A stretch of DNA of 8,142 nt from Lactobacillus sp. UBA5804. Its GTDB lineage: Bacteria > Bacillota > Bacilli > Lactobacillales > Lactobacillaceae. A program made the translations under genes and the position numbers. Each line of letters starts with the position of its first letter. Positions within the stretch are counted from its first letter, which is position 1. This document shows positions 1 to 5,839 of this stretch, piece after piece. Location of the stretch: the NCBI GenBank assembly GCA_002418055.1, contig DIDI01000035.1:3195-11336 (forward strand), read 5' to 3'. The notes under the pieces are model-generated. The model was given only the letters and a program-made list of their open reading frames with translations, ran no database searches and was not told the origin of the DNA.

Positions 1-35
1 TTGACTAAATTTGTGACTTTGATCTTCTCGCTCAT
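1..35 (-). CDS. glnQ: ABC transporter ATP-binding protein, first 11 codons only (GlnQ-type)
   Basis: The gene enters from the left edge on the minus strand, and only its start is present: ATG at 33-35, reading MSEKIKVTNLV. That is how ATPases of polar amino acid importers usually begin, just before the A-loop. A strong SD (AAAGGAGG, minus strand, 44-51) sits 8 bases upstream, inside the end of the binding-protein/permease gene. The two genes overlap by ATGA (32-35), which suggests translational coupling. The family assignment rests on these few residues and on the partner gene, because known GlnP fusions work with a separate GlnQ ATPase dimer. Walker motifs lie outside the window. Confidence 0.75.
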   Translation of the reverse strand, partial: MSEKIKVTNLV

Positions 36-2176
36 GCCTTCATCCTCCTTTGAACCCAGTTAGAAAGCCAAGTTAACAAGGTAATTAAAATTAAATACAT
101 CAATGCAATAATCGTCCAAACAGCGAAGCCTTCAAGATTGCGCGCAATGATAATCTTTCCCGTTTGCGTTAACTCAAGTAATCCAATGACGGACAGAATT
201 GACGTATCTTTTAACGTGATAATAAATTGGTTAATGAAGGATGGCACCATGATCTTCAAGCCTTGTGGTAAAATAACTTTCCGCATGGCTTTGCCAAACG
301 GCAACCCTAAACTACGCGCAGCTTCCATCTGACCTGGATCAACCGCGGCAATTCCGCCCTTCACAAAGGCAGCAGTATACGCCCCTTCATTAAAGGCCAA
401 GGTGATCACCCCAGCGACAAACGCTGGAATTTTTTCACCCGTTAAACTTGGAATTCCCGTATAAATGAACAAGGCCAAAACTAGTAATGGCAAGCCTCTG
501 AAAATATAAATGATAGTCGTTGATAGCCAATTCAGCCACTTAATGGGCACAACCCCCAACAAACCAACGATAATCCCAAAAATCGTCGCAAAGAAGATTG
601 AAACAACTGATAGAAGTAAGGTCTCCTGCAGCCCCTCACCTAAGGCACTCGCATTTTGCTTAATTAAACCGAAAAAACTGTTATCGGTCTTAGTATCTGC
701 CGTGACCGGCATCGCCTTGCCAGGGGCGCCTAAGTATTTTGCTTTAATCTGATCAAATTGACCACTAGCTTTTAAGTTAGCCAGACCCGTATTGAAGGCA
801 GCTAGCAGGGCCGCATTATGGCCTCGTTTAACGGCAAAACCATAAGGCGCCGTCTCAACTGGTTTCGTGACAATTCGCAGTTTTGTACCTTTGTGAATGG
901 CATACTTGATGACCGGATGATCATCAAAACAAGCGACCGAATTCCCGGTAATCACATCCTGATACATGTTATTCGAATCATCGAAAGTTACCGTCTTAAA
1001 GCCATACTTTTTCTTAATGCTGTTAGCATAGTCGGCACCAGCTGTCCCAGTCTTAATGGCAACCTTTTTCCCGTGTAATTGTGATAACTTCGTAATGGTA
1101 CTATGAGATTTAACGGCCATGACGACCCCAGAATTGAAATAGGGTTTAGAGAAATTAAATTGTTTTTGCCGTTCTGGCGTAATCGACATGCCGGCAATCA
1201 TCCCATCCATCTGACCGGATTGGACAGCTTGAATGGCACCGTTAAAGCTCATTGGTTTCAGCACTAACTTAAAGCCTTGGTCCTTAGCAATTGCGCGGAT
1301 GAGGTCCATATCAATGCCGACATAATGATTAGCCGCATTAGCAAATTCAAAGGGCGGAAAAGTCACATCCGTCGCAATTTGGAAAGTCTTGTTCCGAACC
1401 GCTGGGTTCTTTTGACTACTAAGATAACGATTGACAATCTGATCATAGGTACCGTTGGCCTTTAACTTTTTAAGGCCCGCATTGAACTTGCGAATGAGTG
1501 CCGCATGTTGGCCCCGTTTAACCGCAAAACCATACCAGCCACTCGTTGCTGGTTGGCCAACTAATTTAATCTTGACCCCTTGTTTAACCGCGTATTGCAA
1601 AACCGGGTGATCATCAAAACAAGCAACTGAGTTGCCAGTGGTGACATCTTGATACATGTTATTTGAATCATCGAAGGTCACAGTTTTAAAGCCGTACTTC
1701 TTTTTGATACTTTCAGCATAATCAGCGGCAGCAGTGCCAGTTTTTAACGCAACGCGCTTACCACGCAATTGTTTAAAGCTGGTAATGTGGCTACTCTTGG
1801 CAACCGCCATGCTGACCCCAGTTTTAAAATAAGGCGTCCCAAAATCAAACTTTTGGCGTCTTTCTGGGGTAATTGTCATCCCGGCAATAATCCCATCGAG
1901 TTGGCCAGATTCAACGGCCTGCACGCCCCCATTAAAGCTCATCGGTTTTAACCGGACTTTAAAGCCTTCAGTTTTTGCAATCGCCTTAATTAAATCGATA
2001 TCAATGCCAACGTACTTATTGCGTGAATTAGCATATTCAAAGGGCGGATAAGTCACATCCGTCGCAATATCGTAGGTCGTTGCGGCCTGCACCGTTTGCT
2101 TTGCAAAAACCAGTAATAGCCCCAGGCTTAGACAGACCAGTCCTAGCCGCAGCGCTTTAACGAATTGATGTTTCAT
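32..2176 (-). CDS. glnP: Amino acid ABC transporter: tandem substrate-binding domains fused to permease (GlnP type)
   Basis: This 714-residue protein probably imports glutamine, glutamate or asparagine; the substrate is inferred from Lactococcus GlnP, which has the same order and about the same length. Residues 1-31 form a signal peptide (cleavage near VQA-A) with no lipobox. Binding domain 1 spans about 35-255 and domain 2 about 265-485; they align without a gap at a 230-residue offset. Both carry IATDVT(Y/F)PPFE, ITPER and NSVACFDDHPV, the last contributing the acidic residues expected to hold the ligand amino group. The permease domain starts near 498 and has several hydrophobic segments. 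Its EAA loop, with GAYTAAFVKGG and EAARSLGLP, lies near 598-628 and should dock on the ATPase. The start is ATG at 2174-2176, with SD AAGGAG 6 bases upstream. Two permease copies would carry four binding domains at the membrane. The gene overlaps its ATPase gene. Confidence 0.95.
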   Translation of the reverse strand: MKHQFVKALRLGLVCLSLGLLLVFAKQTVQAATTYDIATDVTYPPFEYANSRNKYVGIDIDLIKAIAKTEGFKVRLKPMSFNGGVQAVESGQLDGIIAGMTITPERRQKFDFGTPYFKTGVSMAVAKSSHITSFKQLRGKRVALKTGTAAADYAESIKKKYGFKTVTFDDSNNMYQDVTTGNSVACFDDHPVLQYAVKQGVKIKLVGQPATSGWYGFAVKRGQHAALIRKFNAGLKKLKANGTYDQIVNRYLSSQKNPAVRNKTFQIATDVTFPPFEFANAANHYVGIDMDLIRAIAKDQGFKLVLKPMSFNGAIQAVQSGQMDGMIAGMSITPERQKQFNFSKPYFNSGVVMAVKSHSTITKLSQLHGKKVAIKTGTAGADYANSIKKKYGFKTVTFDDSNNMYQDVITGNSVACFDDHPVIKYAIHKGTKLRIVTKPVETAPYGFAVKRGHNAALLAAFNTGLANLKASGQFDQIKAKYLGAPGKAMPVTADTKTDNSFFGLIKQNASALGEGLQETLLLSVVSIFFATIFGIIVGLLGVVPIKWLNWLSTTIIYIFRGLPLLVLALFIYTGIPSLTGEKIPAFVAGVITLAFNEGAYTAAFVKGGIAAVDPGQMEAARSLGLPFGKAMRKVILPQGLKIMVPSFINQFIITLKDTSILSVIGLLELTQTGKIIIARNLEGFAVWTIIALMYLILITLLTWLSNWVQRRMKA
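722..2074 (-). repeat. Internal tandem duplication encoding two binding domains (690-bp period)
   Basis: Residues 35-255 (1412-2074) and 265-485 (722-1384) are direct repeats at a constant 230-codon offset. By hand count about 147 of 221 aligned residues are identical, roughly two thirds. The block 156-192 versus 386-422 differs at a single residue (Thr/Ile). The DNA of that block differs at many third codon positions, so the protein similarity is held by selection and not by a fresh duplication or a very recent gene conversion. Confidence 0.9.
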
Positions 2177-2203
2177 GTATTACTCCTTACCCTTGATCAG
2201 ATT

Positions 2204-2237
2204 AATTGTCTCAATACAATTGGCAACCAGTTGTATT
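2204..2237 (-). promoter_or_regulatory. Overlapping dyads in the leader of the GlnP-type gene
   Basis: Two inverted repeats share one arm. AATTGT (2204-2209) matches ACAATT (2216-2221). AATACAATTGG (2213-2223) matches CCAGTTGTATT (2227-2237) with one mismatch and a 3-base centre. They lie between the likely transcription start (about 2242) and the SD. They could be a repressor operator or two alternative weak RNA stems. The half-sites do not fit the GlnR/TnrA pattern TGTNAN7TNACA, and no T-box motif is present. Confidence 0.4.
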
Positions 2238-2248
2238 AACATAGAGCT

Positions 2249-2278
2249 ATTATACAATAGAATAATTTTTTAAGTCGG
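2249..2278 (-). promoter_or_regulatory. Sigma-A promoter for the GlnP-type gene
   Basis: On the minus strand there is a perfect -10 box TATAAT (2249-2254). A weak -35 box CCGACT (2273-2278) lies 18 bases upstream, with an A/T-rich spacer containing AAAAAA. Transcription would start near 2242, giving a leader of about 65 bases. The perfect -10 with a poor -35 leaves room for an activator. Confidence 0.6.
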
Positions 2279-2392
2279 GTTTATGACTATACCAATAGTA
2301 AAAAAATGACTTGTTTTTGTAATGATAGCGGTTTTATAAGCTGTCATTTCGTCATCTCGACGCCTAAATCAAGCATCTTCATCAATCATACC

Positions 2393-2430
2393 AAAAAAAA
2401 CACGTTACGGTTTATCCCGTAACGTGTTTT
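2393..2430 (-). terminator. Rho-independent terminator after dps
   Basis: A 14-bp perfect stem (AAAACACGTTACGG at 2397-2410, CCGTAACGTGTTTT at 2417-2430) with a 6-base loop starts 15 bases after the dps stop. On the minus strand it is followed by eight U residues (2393-2400). It separates dps from the GlnP-type operon, whose promoter lies further on. The opposite strand has only four T, so termination should be mainly one-way. Confidence 0.92.
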
Positions 2431-2445
2431 GGTTAGCTAACCTGA

Positions 2446-2919
2446 TTAATTAGCTGGATCAATCTCTGGCGCTTGCCCAAGTTCAGCCTGCATCATCCAA
2501 ATCCGCTTTTCAACCGCAGTATGGAACGCAATCAGCATATCGTTGGTCGAATCATCGCCTTCGTCTTCACTCACCCGAATACCTTTTTCATAGAGTTTAT
2601 CCAAATAACGGTAGCCAGCGATAATTTTACCGTAGTGCTCATCGATACTTTCATTCCAATTACCAGTTTCATCTGGAATTTTCGTCATCGCATTGACTGC
2701 GCCTAACGTAGAAACTGGTGCACCATCCAAGATAACTAAACGTTCTGCCACTGCATCCAGTTGATCAGCCAATTCATCCATCACTTCATCCAAGTAGGGA
2801 TGTAACTTCAAAAACCGACCGCCCCGCATATACCAGTGGTGCTGGTGCGTTACCAAGTGTAACTGAATTAAATCAGCCGTTAATTGGTTTAAAACTTCTT
2901 TTGTCTTAGGATATCTCAT
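2446..2919 (-). CDS. dps: Dps-type ferritin-like DNA-protection / iron-storage protein
   Basis: The product is a 157-residue protein of the Dps family, cytosolic dodecamers that oxidise and store Fe(II) with peroxide and protect DNA under oxidative stress or starvation. Counted from this start, the inter-subunit ferroxidase residues are visible in order: His28 (in HQHHW), His40 (in LKLHP), Asp55 and Glu59 (in DQLDAVAER). The usual helical bundle pattern continues to the end. Length is normal for the family. A GTG at 2920-2922 could add one residue, but the SD (AAAGAGG, 2926-2932) is 6 bases from the ATG and only 3 from the GTG, so I chose the ATG. The N terminus is short with few Lys/Arg residues, so strong direct DNA binding is not evident. 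The gene has its own promoter and terminator; transcripts of the upstream permease may also enter it. Confidence 0.93.
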   Translation of the reverse strand: MRYPKTKEVLNQLTADLIQLHLVTHQHHWYMRGGRFLKLHPYLDEVMDELADQLDAVAERLVILDGAPVSTLGAVNAMTKIPDETGNWNESIDEHYGKIIAGYRYLDKLYEKGIRVSEDEGDDSTNDMLIAFHTAVEKRIWMMQAELGQAPEIDPAN

Positions 2920-2957
2920 CACAAACCTCTTTCTATATCAATGACTAACTCACCCTC

Positions 2958-2987
2958 ATTATAGTCACATCAAGAGACGGAAACCAA
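2958..2987 (-). promoter_or_regulatory. Promoter for dps
   Basis: A perfect -10 box TATAAT (2958-2963) lies 18 bases downstream of a partial -35 box TTGGTT (2982-2987) on the minus strand, in the 71-base gap after the permease gene. I see no PerR-type TTATAATNATTATAA palindrome and no clear terminator for the upstream operon, so dps may be transcribed both from here and by read-through. Confidence 0.6.
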
Positions 2988-2990
2988 CCT

Positions 2991-4424
2991 TTAGTGATTG
3001 ACCCCATCACGCAAAGCAGCTTCAGCCTGTTTCCGCTCACGCCGTGTTAACGCAAAGATAACGACTGGTAGAATCACAAAGCCAAAGAAGAGAGCACCAA
3101 TAGCAAACCAATTAGGAACGAGCTTGCCGCCAACCATCATGCCAAACTCGCTTTGCCAATCATATTTAATCAGTAAAAAGAGGGTCAAGGCAACTGACAG
3201 CACTGGTGCAATAACATCCGTTCCTAAATGACGTTGTGCCTTTAAAATTGGTTCAACATTCTTCCCAAAGTAGAACCGGATCACACCTACTGGCACCAAT
3301 ATGAAGCCCAAGAAGCGCACCGTCGCACTTAAGATAATCAGATTAGCGGTATTATATTGGAACGCCATTGGTACTAAAATGGCTAAAATCAACGTAATAA
3401 TAAAAGTTCTAGCAGGAAAATCCCGTTTTGTCCGCTTAGTTAAGCTAGTCGGAATTTGCTTAGCCTTTGCCATTGCTTCAAGCACCCGCGGTGTATGGAA
3501 GCTCGATGCGACATTAATCCCAAACATCGAAACCAGCGCGCCGACTAAAATCAAATTACGGAGCCAAGCTTGCTGAAAAATCGCTGCAATCGCCACAACT
3601 TGTTTAGTTTCAAGTAATGCCTTCGGAGCAACTGTCATGGCTACCGCTACCACGCTAATATAGACGGCCGCAATAATTAAAATAGCAAGAGGAATTGCTC
3701 TTGGTAAATTCTTGGCTGGTTCGTCCATATCTTCTGAACCAGAGGCCACCGCCTCAAAGCCAGTGAAAGCATAAAAGGCGGAAACAACGGCCATGACAAA
3801 ACCGCTCGTAGTTAATGCTGGGACAATCGTCTTACCAGCAATTTGCAAGTGGTCCACTTGACTAAAGTGATTGCCACCAGTGGCAATCAGTAAAATCACG
3901 CCCGCCACAATGACCAGCCCTAGCGCCGCCAGTTTACCAATTGTAGCCAAATTCATGATATATTTCATCGCACGTTGCCCAAACAAGTTCACGATTGAAA
4001 TCAAAATCATCAAGACAATGAAGCCTAAGGTCACACTGGTAAAATTGTTCGGATCACCTCCAAAAATAGAGATGGTACTTTTAATCACTGCTACGGCCAT
4101 CACACCCCACGCGACACTCGCTGAGAAATAACGTAAAATCCCCATGTAGAAACCAACATTTTCTCCAAAAGCTGCTTTGGCATAAGCGTAGGCAGCCCCA
4201 GAATGGGTCACATATTTAGCGGCGGCGGCAAAGGAAATCGCTAAGACAGCTGCAAATAGGGCAGCAATGAAATAAACGAGCAAAGCTTTGCTACCGACAC
4301 TGCTAACCACGCTACCTGGGGTTAGAAAAATCCCTGAACCAATAATTGAATTAATTGCCAAGAGGACAATCGACCAAAAGCCTAATTTATCTCCCTGACG
4401 CTTGGACGTCTGCGTCCTTTTCAT
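2991..4424 (-). CDS. APC-family amino acid permease
   Basis: This 477-residue integral membrane protein has about 12 hydrophobic segments and belongs to the amino acid-polyamine-organocation superfamily, importing amino acids or related amines by proton symport or exchange. TM1 carries the unwound-helix motif GSGIF (29-33), which contacts the substrate amino and carboxyl groups. TM6 carries FYAFTGFEAVASGSEDMDEP (217-236), followed by the typical PAKNLPRAI loop. Both ends are basic and probably cytosolic. The start ATG (4422-4424) has SD AGGAGGAG 6 bases upstream. It lies 22 bases behind the gamma-glutamyl hydrolase-like gene, so the two probably share a transcript and a substrate path. The substrate cannot be read from sequence; a glutamate-family compound, gamma-glutamyl peptide or GABA-like molecule is suggested only by the neighbour. 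Confidence 0.92.
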   Translation of the reverse strand: MKRTQTSKRQGDKLGFWSIVLLAINSIIGSGIFLTPGSVVSSVGSKALLVYFIAALFAAVLAISFAAAAKYVTHSGAAYAYAKAAFGENVGFYMGILRYFSASVAWGVMAVAVIKSTISIFGGDPNNFTSVTLGFIVLMILISIVNLFGQRAMKYIMNLATIGKLAALGLVIVAGVILLIATGGNHFSQVDHLQIAGKTIVPALTTSGFVMAVVSAFYAFTGFEAVASGSEDMDEPAKNLPRAIPLAILIIAAVYISVVAVAMTVAPKALLETKQVVAIAAIFQQAWLRNLILVGALVSMFGINVASSFHTPRVLEAMAKAKQIPTSLTKRTKRDFPARTFIITLILAILVPMAFQYNTANLIILSATVRFLGFILVPVGVIRFYFGKNVEPILKAQRHLGTDVIAPVLSVALTLFLLIKYDWQSEFGMMVGGKLVPNWFAIGALFFGFVILPVVIFALTRRERKQAEAALRDGVNH

Positions 4425-4446
4425 ACCTAACTCCTCCTAATTTTAC

Positions 4447-5163
4447 CTACATCAAATGTTGAAATAATCGATTCATAAAAGCTGCTCGCGAATTGCGGTG
4501 CAACATTTCAGGGTGCCATTGCACGGCTAAAATACGACCATCATGACTCTCTAAGCCCTCAGTCACACCATCAACCGCGTGGGCACTGGCAATCAAATCC
4601 GGTGCCACATCTTTAATTAATTGATGATGGAAAGAATTCGATTGAAATTCTGTCTTGCCTAAAACTTCAGCCAAGTGGCTTGTCGGTGCTACTTTAATGG
4701 TATGGGTCATTAAATCAGGCCGTTGTCCCTGCTCATGCTTGAGTGTTGGTTTAGTCCGATAACTCAGGTCCTGATATAAAGAACCACCGTGGGCTACGTT
4801 AATAATTTGCGCTCCGCGACAGATTCCTAGAATTGGTAATTCACGCGCTTCCGCCAGTTTAAGCAGTGTCATATCGAATTGATCACGTTCCGGCCAAATA
4901 TCCCCCAACTTTTGTTGGGGTTCTTCACCGTAACCATGTGGATCAACATCATGACCACCCGATAAAATAAGCCCATCGAGTTGAGCTACCTGAGTGACAA
5001 TCACATCAGGGGTCATATTAAAGGGAATAATGTAAGGAACACCCCCATTTTGGATGACGGAATCAACATAGTCTTGGTTAACATAGGAACGACGATACCC
5101 AGGAAAAATACCGCCATTATCAATTAGCTCTGAACCTGAAATACCAATAATTGCTTTTGCCAT
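4447..5163 (-). CDS. Gamma-glutamyl-gamma-aminobutyrate hydrolase-like class-I amidotransferase (peptidase C26)
   Basis: A cytosolic 238-residue enzyme of the C26/PuuD-like family, which hydrolyses gamma-glutamyl bonds with a Cys-His-Glu triad. The nucleophile is Cys115 in GICRGAQIINVAHGG. His217 and Glu219 lie in AVQWHPE. LSGGHDVDP (68-75) is the oxyanion-side loop typical of this family. No synthetase domain is fused, as usual for stand-alone members. The start ATG (5161-5163) has SD AAGGAGG (5174-5180) about 10 bases upstream. It leads an operon with the APC permease. In E. coli PuuD releases GABA in putrescine breakdown, but no other puu gene is seen here, so the real substrate could be another gamma-glutamyl amine, amide or dipeptide. 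I infer that the pair imports and then cleaves, or cleaves and then exchanges, such a compound. Confidence 0.9.
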   Translation of the reverse strand: MAKAIIGISGSELIDNGGIFPGYRRSYVNQDYVDSVIQNGGVPYIIPFNMTPDVIVTQVAQLDGLILSGGHDVDPHGYGEEPQQKLGDIWPERDQFDMTLLKLAEARELPILGICRGAQIINVAHGGSLYQDLSYRTKPTLKHEQGQRPDLMTHTIKVAPTSHLAEVLGKTEFQSNSFHHQLIKDVAPDLIASAHAVDGVTEGLESHDGRILAVQWHPEMLHRNSRAAFMNRLFQHLM

Positions 5164-5200
5164 TAATCAACGACCTCCTTTTTAGCTAACTTGTGTTTAA

Positions 5201-5229
5201 ATTATACGCTTGCCGGTTTCTTACTTCAA
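5201..5229 (-). promoter_or_regulatory. Promoter of the hydrolase-permease operon
   Basis: On the minus strand TTGAAG (5224-5229), a 17-base spacer and TATAAT (5201-5206) form a strong sigma-A promoter. Transcription would start near 5194, about 30 bases before the start codon. The -35 box is embedded in the palindrome at 5220-5234. Confidence 0.8.
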
Positions 5230-5234
5230 GTAAG
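5220..5234. promoter_or_regulatory. 15-bp palindrome over the -35 box, candidate operator
   Basis: CTTACTT-C-AAGTAAG is a perfect 7-1-7 inverted repeat covering the whole -35 hexamer of the hydrolase-permease promoter. A protein bound here would block RNA polymerase, so it reads as a repressor site. I do not recognise the regulator and none is encoded in the window. Confidence 0.5.
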
Positions 5235-5613
5235 TAGTGTGCTTAGTCACGAGCCAAAATTGATTTTTAGAGCAGGGAGCCCCCGTCCAATGCTGCCAAG
5301 AGTCAATGCTTGTTTTTGATTGAGCGACATTTTCTGAATTAATCTGTATTTAGTAATATTTGCTGCGTGGTTATGTTGCCATTCACGTAACAGCTATTCA
5401 AAGATGGGGGAACAAAAATGAATAAAAGAATATGTTTGAGACTTATTGGAGTTATTTCCCTGTTGATTGCATTATTGTTGGGAATTTCTGTGCAAGCACC
5501 CTTGATCTATGCTTAATATTTCATTAGTTTTTTGTAAATTAATTTCGTCATCAATAGCTTTTATTTGATAATGACATAGGTACCTTATTATGGGCAAAAT
5601 ATGATAGTTTGCA
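5235..5613. other. Intergenic region between divergent operons
   Basis: Apart from the 32-codon ORF at 5418-5516, I see no gene here. The stretch is A/T-rich. It has an imperfect stem (GTCATCAA near 5550 with TTG...ATGAC near 5575, bulged) that lacks a U-tract, and a short AAATTAATTT palindrome. No clear promoter for the small ORF could be fixed: TTGATT near 5317 with a poor -10 TAATCT is the best candidate. No terminator, tRNA, T-box or riboswitch core was recognised. Confidence 0.5.
5418..5516 (+). CDS. Very short ORF resembling a bare signal peptide (32 aa)
   Basis: The ORF starts at ATG 5418 with a G-rich, non-standard SD (GGGGGA, 5406-5411) 6 bases upstream. The product has a basic start (MNKRICLR), a continuous hydrophobic core (LIGVISLLIALLLGISV), and ends VQAPLIYA followed by TAA. 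Both VQA and IYA fit signal peptidase I sites, so after cleavage nothing or only a five-residue tail would remain. It may be the surviving 5' end of a lost secreted-protein gene, a membrane micropeptide, or a source of a short exported peptide. The sequence after the stop does not continue any obvious protein. Expression is unproven. Confidence 0.4.
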   Translation: MNKRICLRLIGVISLLIALLLGISVQAPLIYA

Positions 5614-5642
5614 TTGACACTTTCTCATAAACCCGTTATAAT
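5614..5642 (+). promoter_or_regulatory. Perfect-consensus sigma-A promoter of the ABC importer operon
   Basis: TTGACA (5614-5619), exactly 17 bases, then TATAAT (5637-5642): both hexamers and the spacing match the consensus. The upstream flank is A/T-rich. Transcription should start near 5649, about 190 bases before the first transporter gene. A promoter this strong in front of a structured leader suggests that control acts after initiation or through a repressor. Confidence 0.92.
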
Positions 5643-5669
5643 TCGCCTATATTAATGAAAGGAGCTGAC

Positions 5670-5684
5670 GTGATTGTCAATCAC
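5670..5684. promoter_or_regulatory. 15-bp perfect palindrome at the leader ORF start
   Basis: GTGATTG-T-CAATCAC is a 7-1-7 inverted repeat about 21-35 bases after the predicted transcription start and spans the TTG start of the leader ORF. As DNA it could be an operator for a roadblock repressor. As RNA it can form only a small 5-bp stem (GUGAU/AUCAC) around the start codon. It does not match an ArgR box (TGAAT...ATTCA type). Confidence 0.5.
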
Positions 5685-5757
5685 TAAGCCTAAGCATCCA
5701 GTCCCCAAAGCCTATTTTGAACTCTCCTTTTTAAAGTTATCTTGGCGACGACGATAA
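5674..5757 (+). CDS. Putative leader peptide ending Trp-Arg-Arg-Arg (27 aa)
   Basis: The ORF begins at TTG 5674, immediately after an in-frame TGA, with SD AAAGGAG (5658-5664) 9 bases upstream. The product starts MSITKPKHPVPKAYF and ends ELSFLKLSWRRR, then TAA. The final codons are TGG CGA CGA CGA. CGA is uncommon in the three genes downstream (2 of 22 Arg codons by hand count) and is generally read slowly by the inosine-containing tRNA, so a run of three followed by a stop looks like a stalling site. The 5' arm of a hairpin starts on these codons. I infer a regulatory uORF that senses charged arginyl-tRNA, or stalls through its nascent chain, and controls the importer. A GTG at 5670 would give only five codons and an ATG at 5655 lacks an SD. 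Confidence 0.6.
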   Translation: MSITKPKHPVPKAYFELSFLKLSWRRR

Positions 5758-5830
5758 AGTACATCGGTCGCCGTGCAGACACGGCAAATTGTTGCTTATT
5801 TTCGTCAAGCTTATCATTACTTTAAAGGAG
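5724..5830 (+). promoter_or_regulatory. Leader-ORF segment able to mask the SD of the binding-protein gene
   Basis: CTCCTTT (5724-5730), within leader codons 17-19, is a perfect complement of the SD AAAGGAG (5824-5830). With two unpaired bases (5731-5732) the pairing continues through AAAG (5733-5736) against CTTT (5820-5823), 11 bp in all. Pairing would hide the ribosome site of the transporter operon. A ribosome paused at the Arg codons just downstream would cover or disturb this segment and free the SD. The pairing is seen in the sequence; its regulatory use is inference. Confidence 0.45.
5744..5785 (+). promoter_or_regulatory. Two mutually exclusive hairpins at the leader-ORF stop
   Basis: Hairpin A pairs GGCGAC (5744-5749) and CGAT (5752-5755) with ATCG (5763-5766) and GTCGCC (5767-5772): 10 bp, a 2-base bulge and a 7-base loop. 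Hairpin B pairs GCCGTG (5770-5775) with CACGGC (5780-5785) around CAGA. They share GCC 5770-5772, so only one can form fully. The 5' arm of A is made of the TGG CGA CGA CGA stop codons, so a ribosome there would favour B. No U-tract follows B, so it is not an obvious terminator. Confidence 0.55.
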
Positions 5831-5839
5831 TACATCATT

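Noticed and set aside
2322..2336. CcpA cre-like sequence (ATGATAGCGGTTTTA) upstream of the GlnP-type promoter
   Set aside because: It misses two defined positions of the cre consensus and lies about 45 bases upstream of the -35 box; chance is a sufficient explanation.
2920..2922. GTG as the dps start codon
   Set aside because: The SD is only 3 bases away; the adjacent ATG is 6 bases from it and better placed.
4396..4416. Small inverted repeat GACGC/GCGTC in the first codons of the APC permease
   Set aside because: Five base pairs around a ten-base loop within coding sequence are not distinctive enough.
5655..5687. ATG at 5655 or GTG at 5670 as alternative leader ORF starts
   Set aside because: The ATG is almost at the transcript end and has no SD; the GTG gives a five-codon peptide without regulatory codons. 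It could still compete for the same SD, but the TTG ORF explains the layout better.
5770..5806. Hairpin B as a rho-independent terminator
   Set aside because: The stem is only 6 bp and is followed by AAATTGTTGC, not a run of T; the few T residues come too late.
5789..5839. TTG at 5789 as an upstream start for the binding lipoprotein, adding 17 residues
   Set aside because: There is no SD before it, the extension would spoil a normal lipoprotein signal peptide, and the ATG at 5840 has a perfect SD at the right distance.
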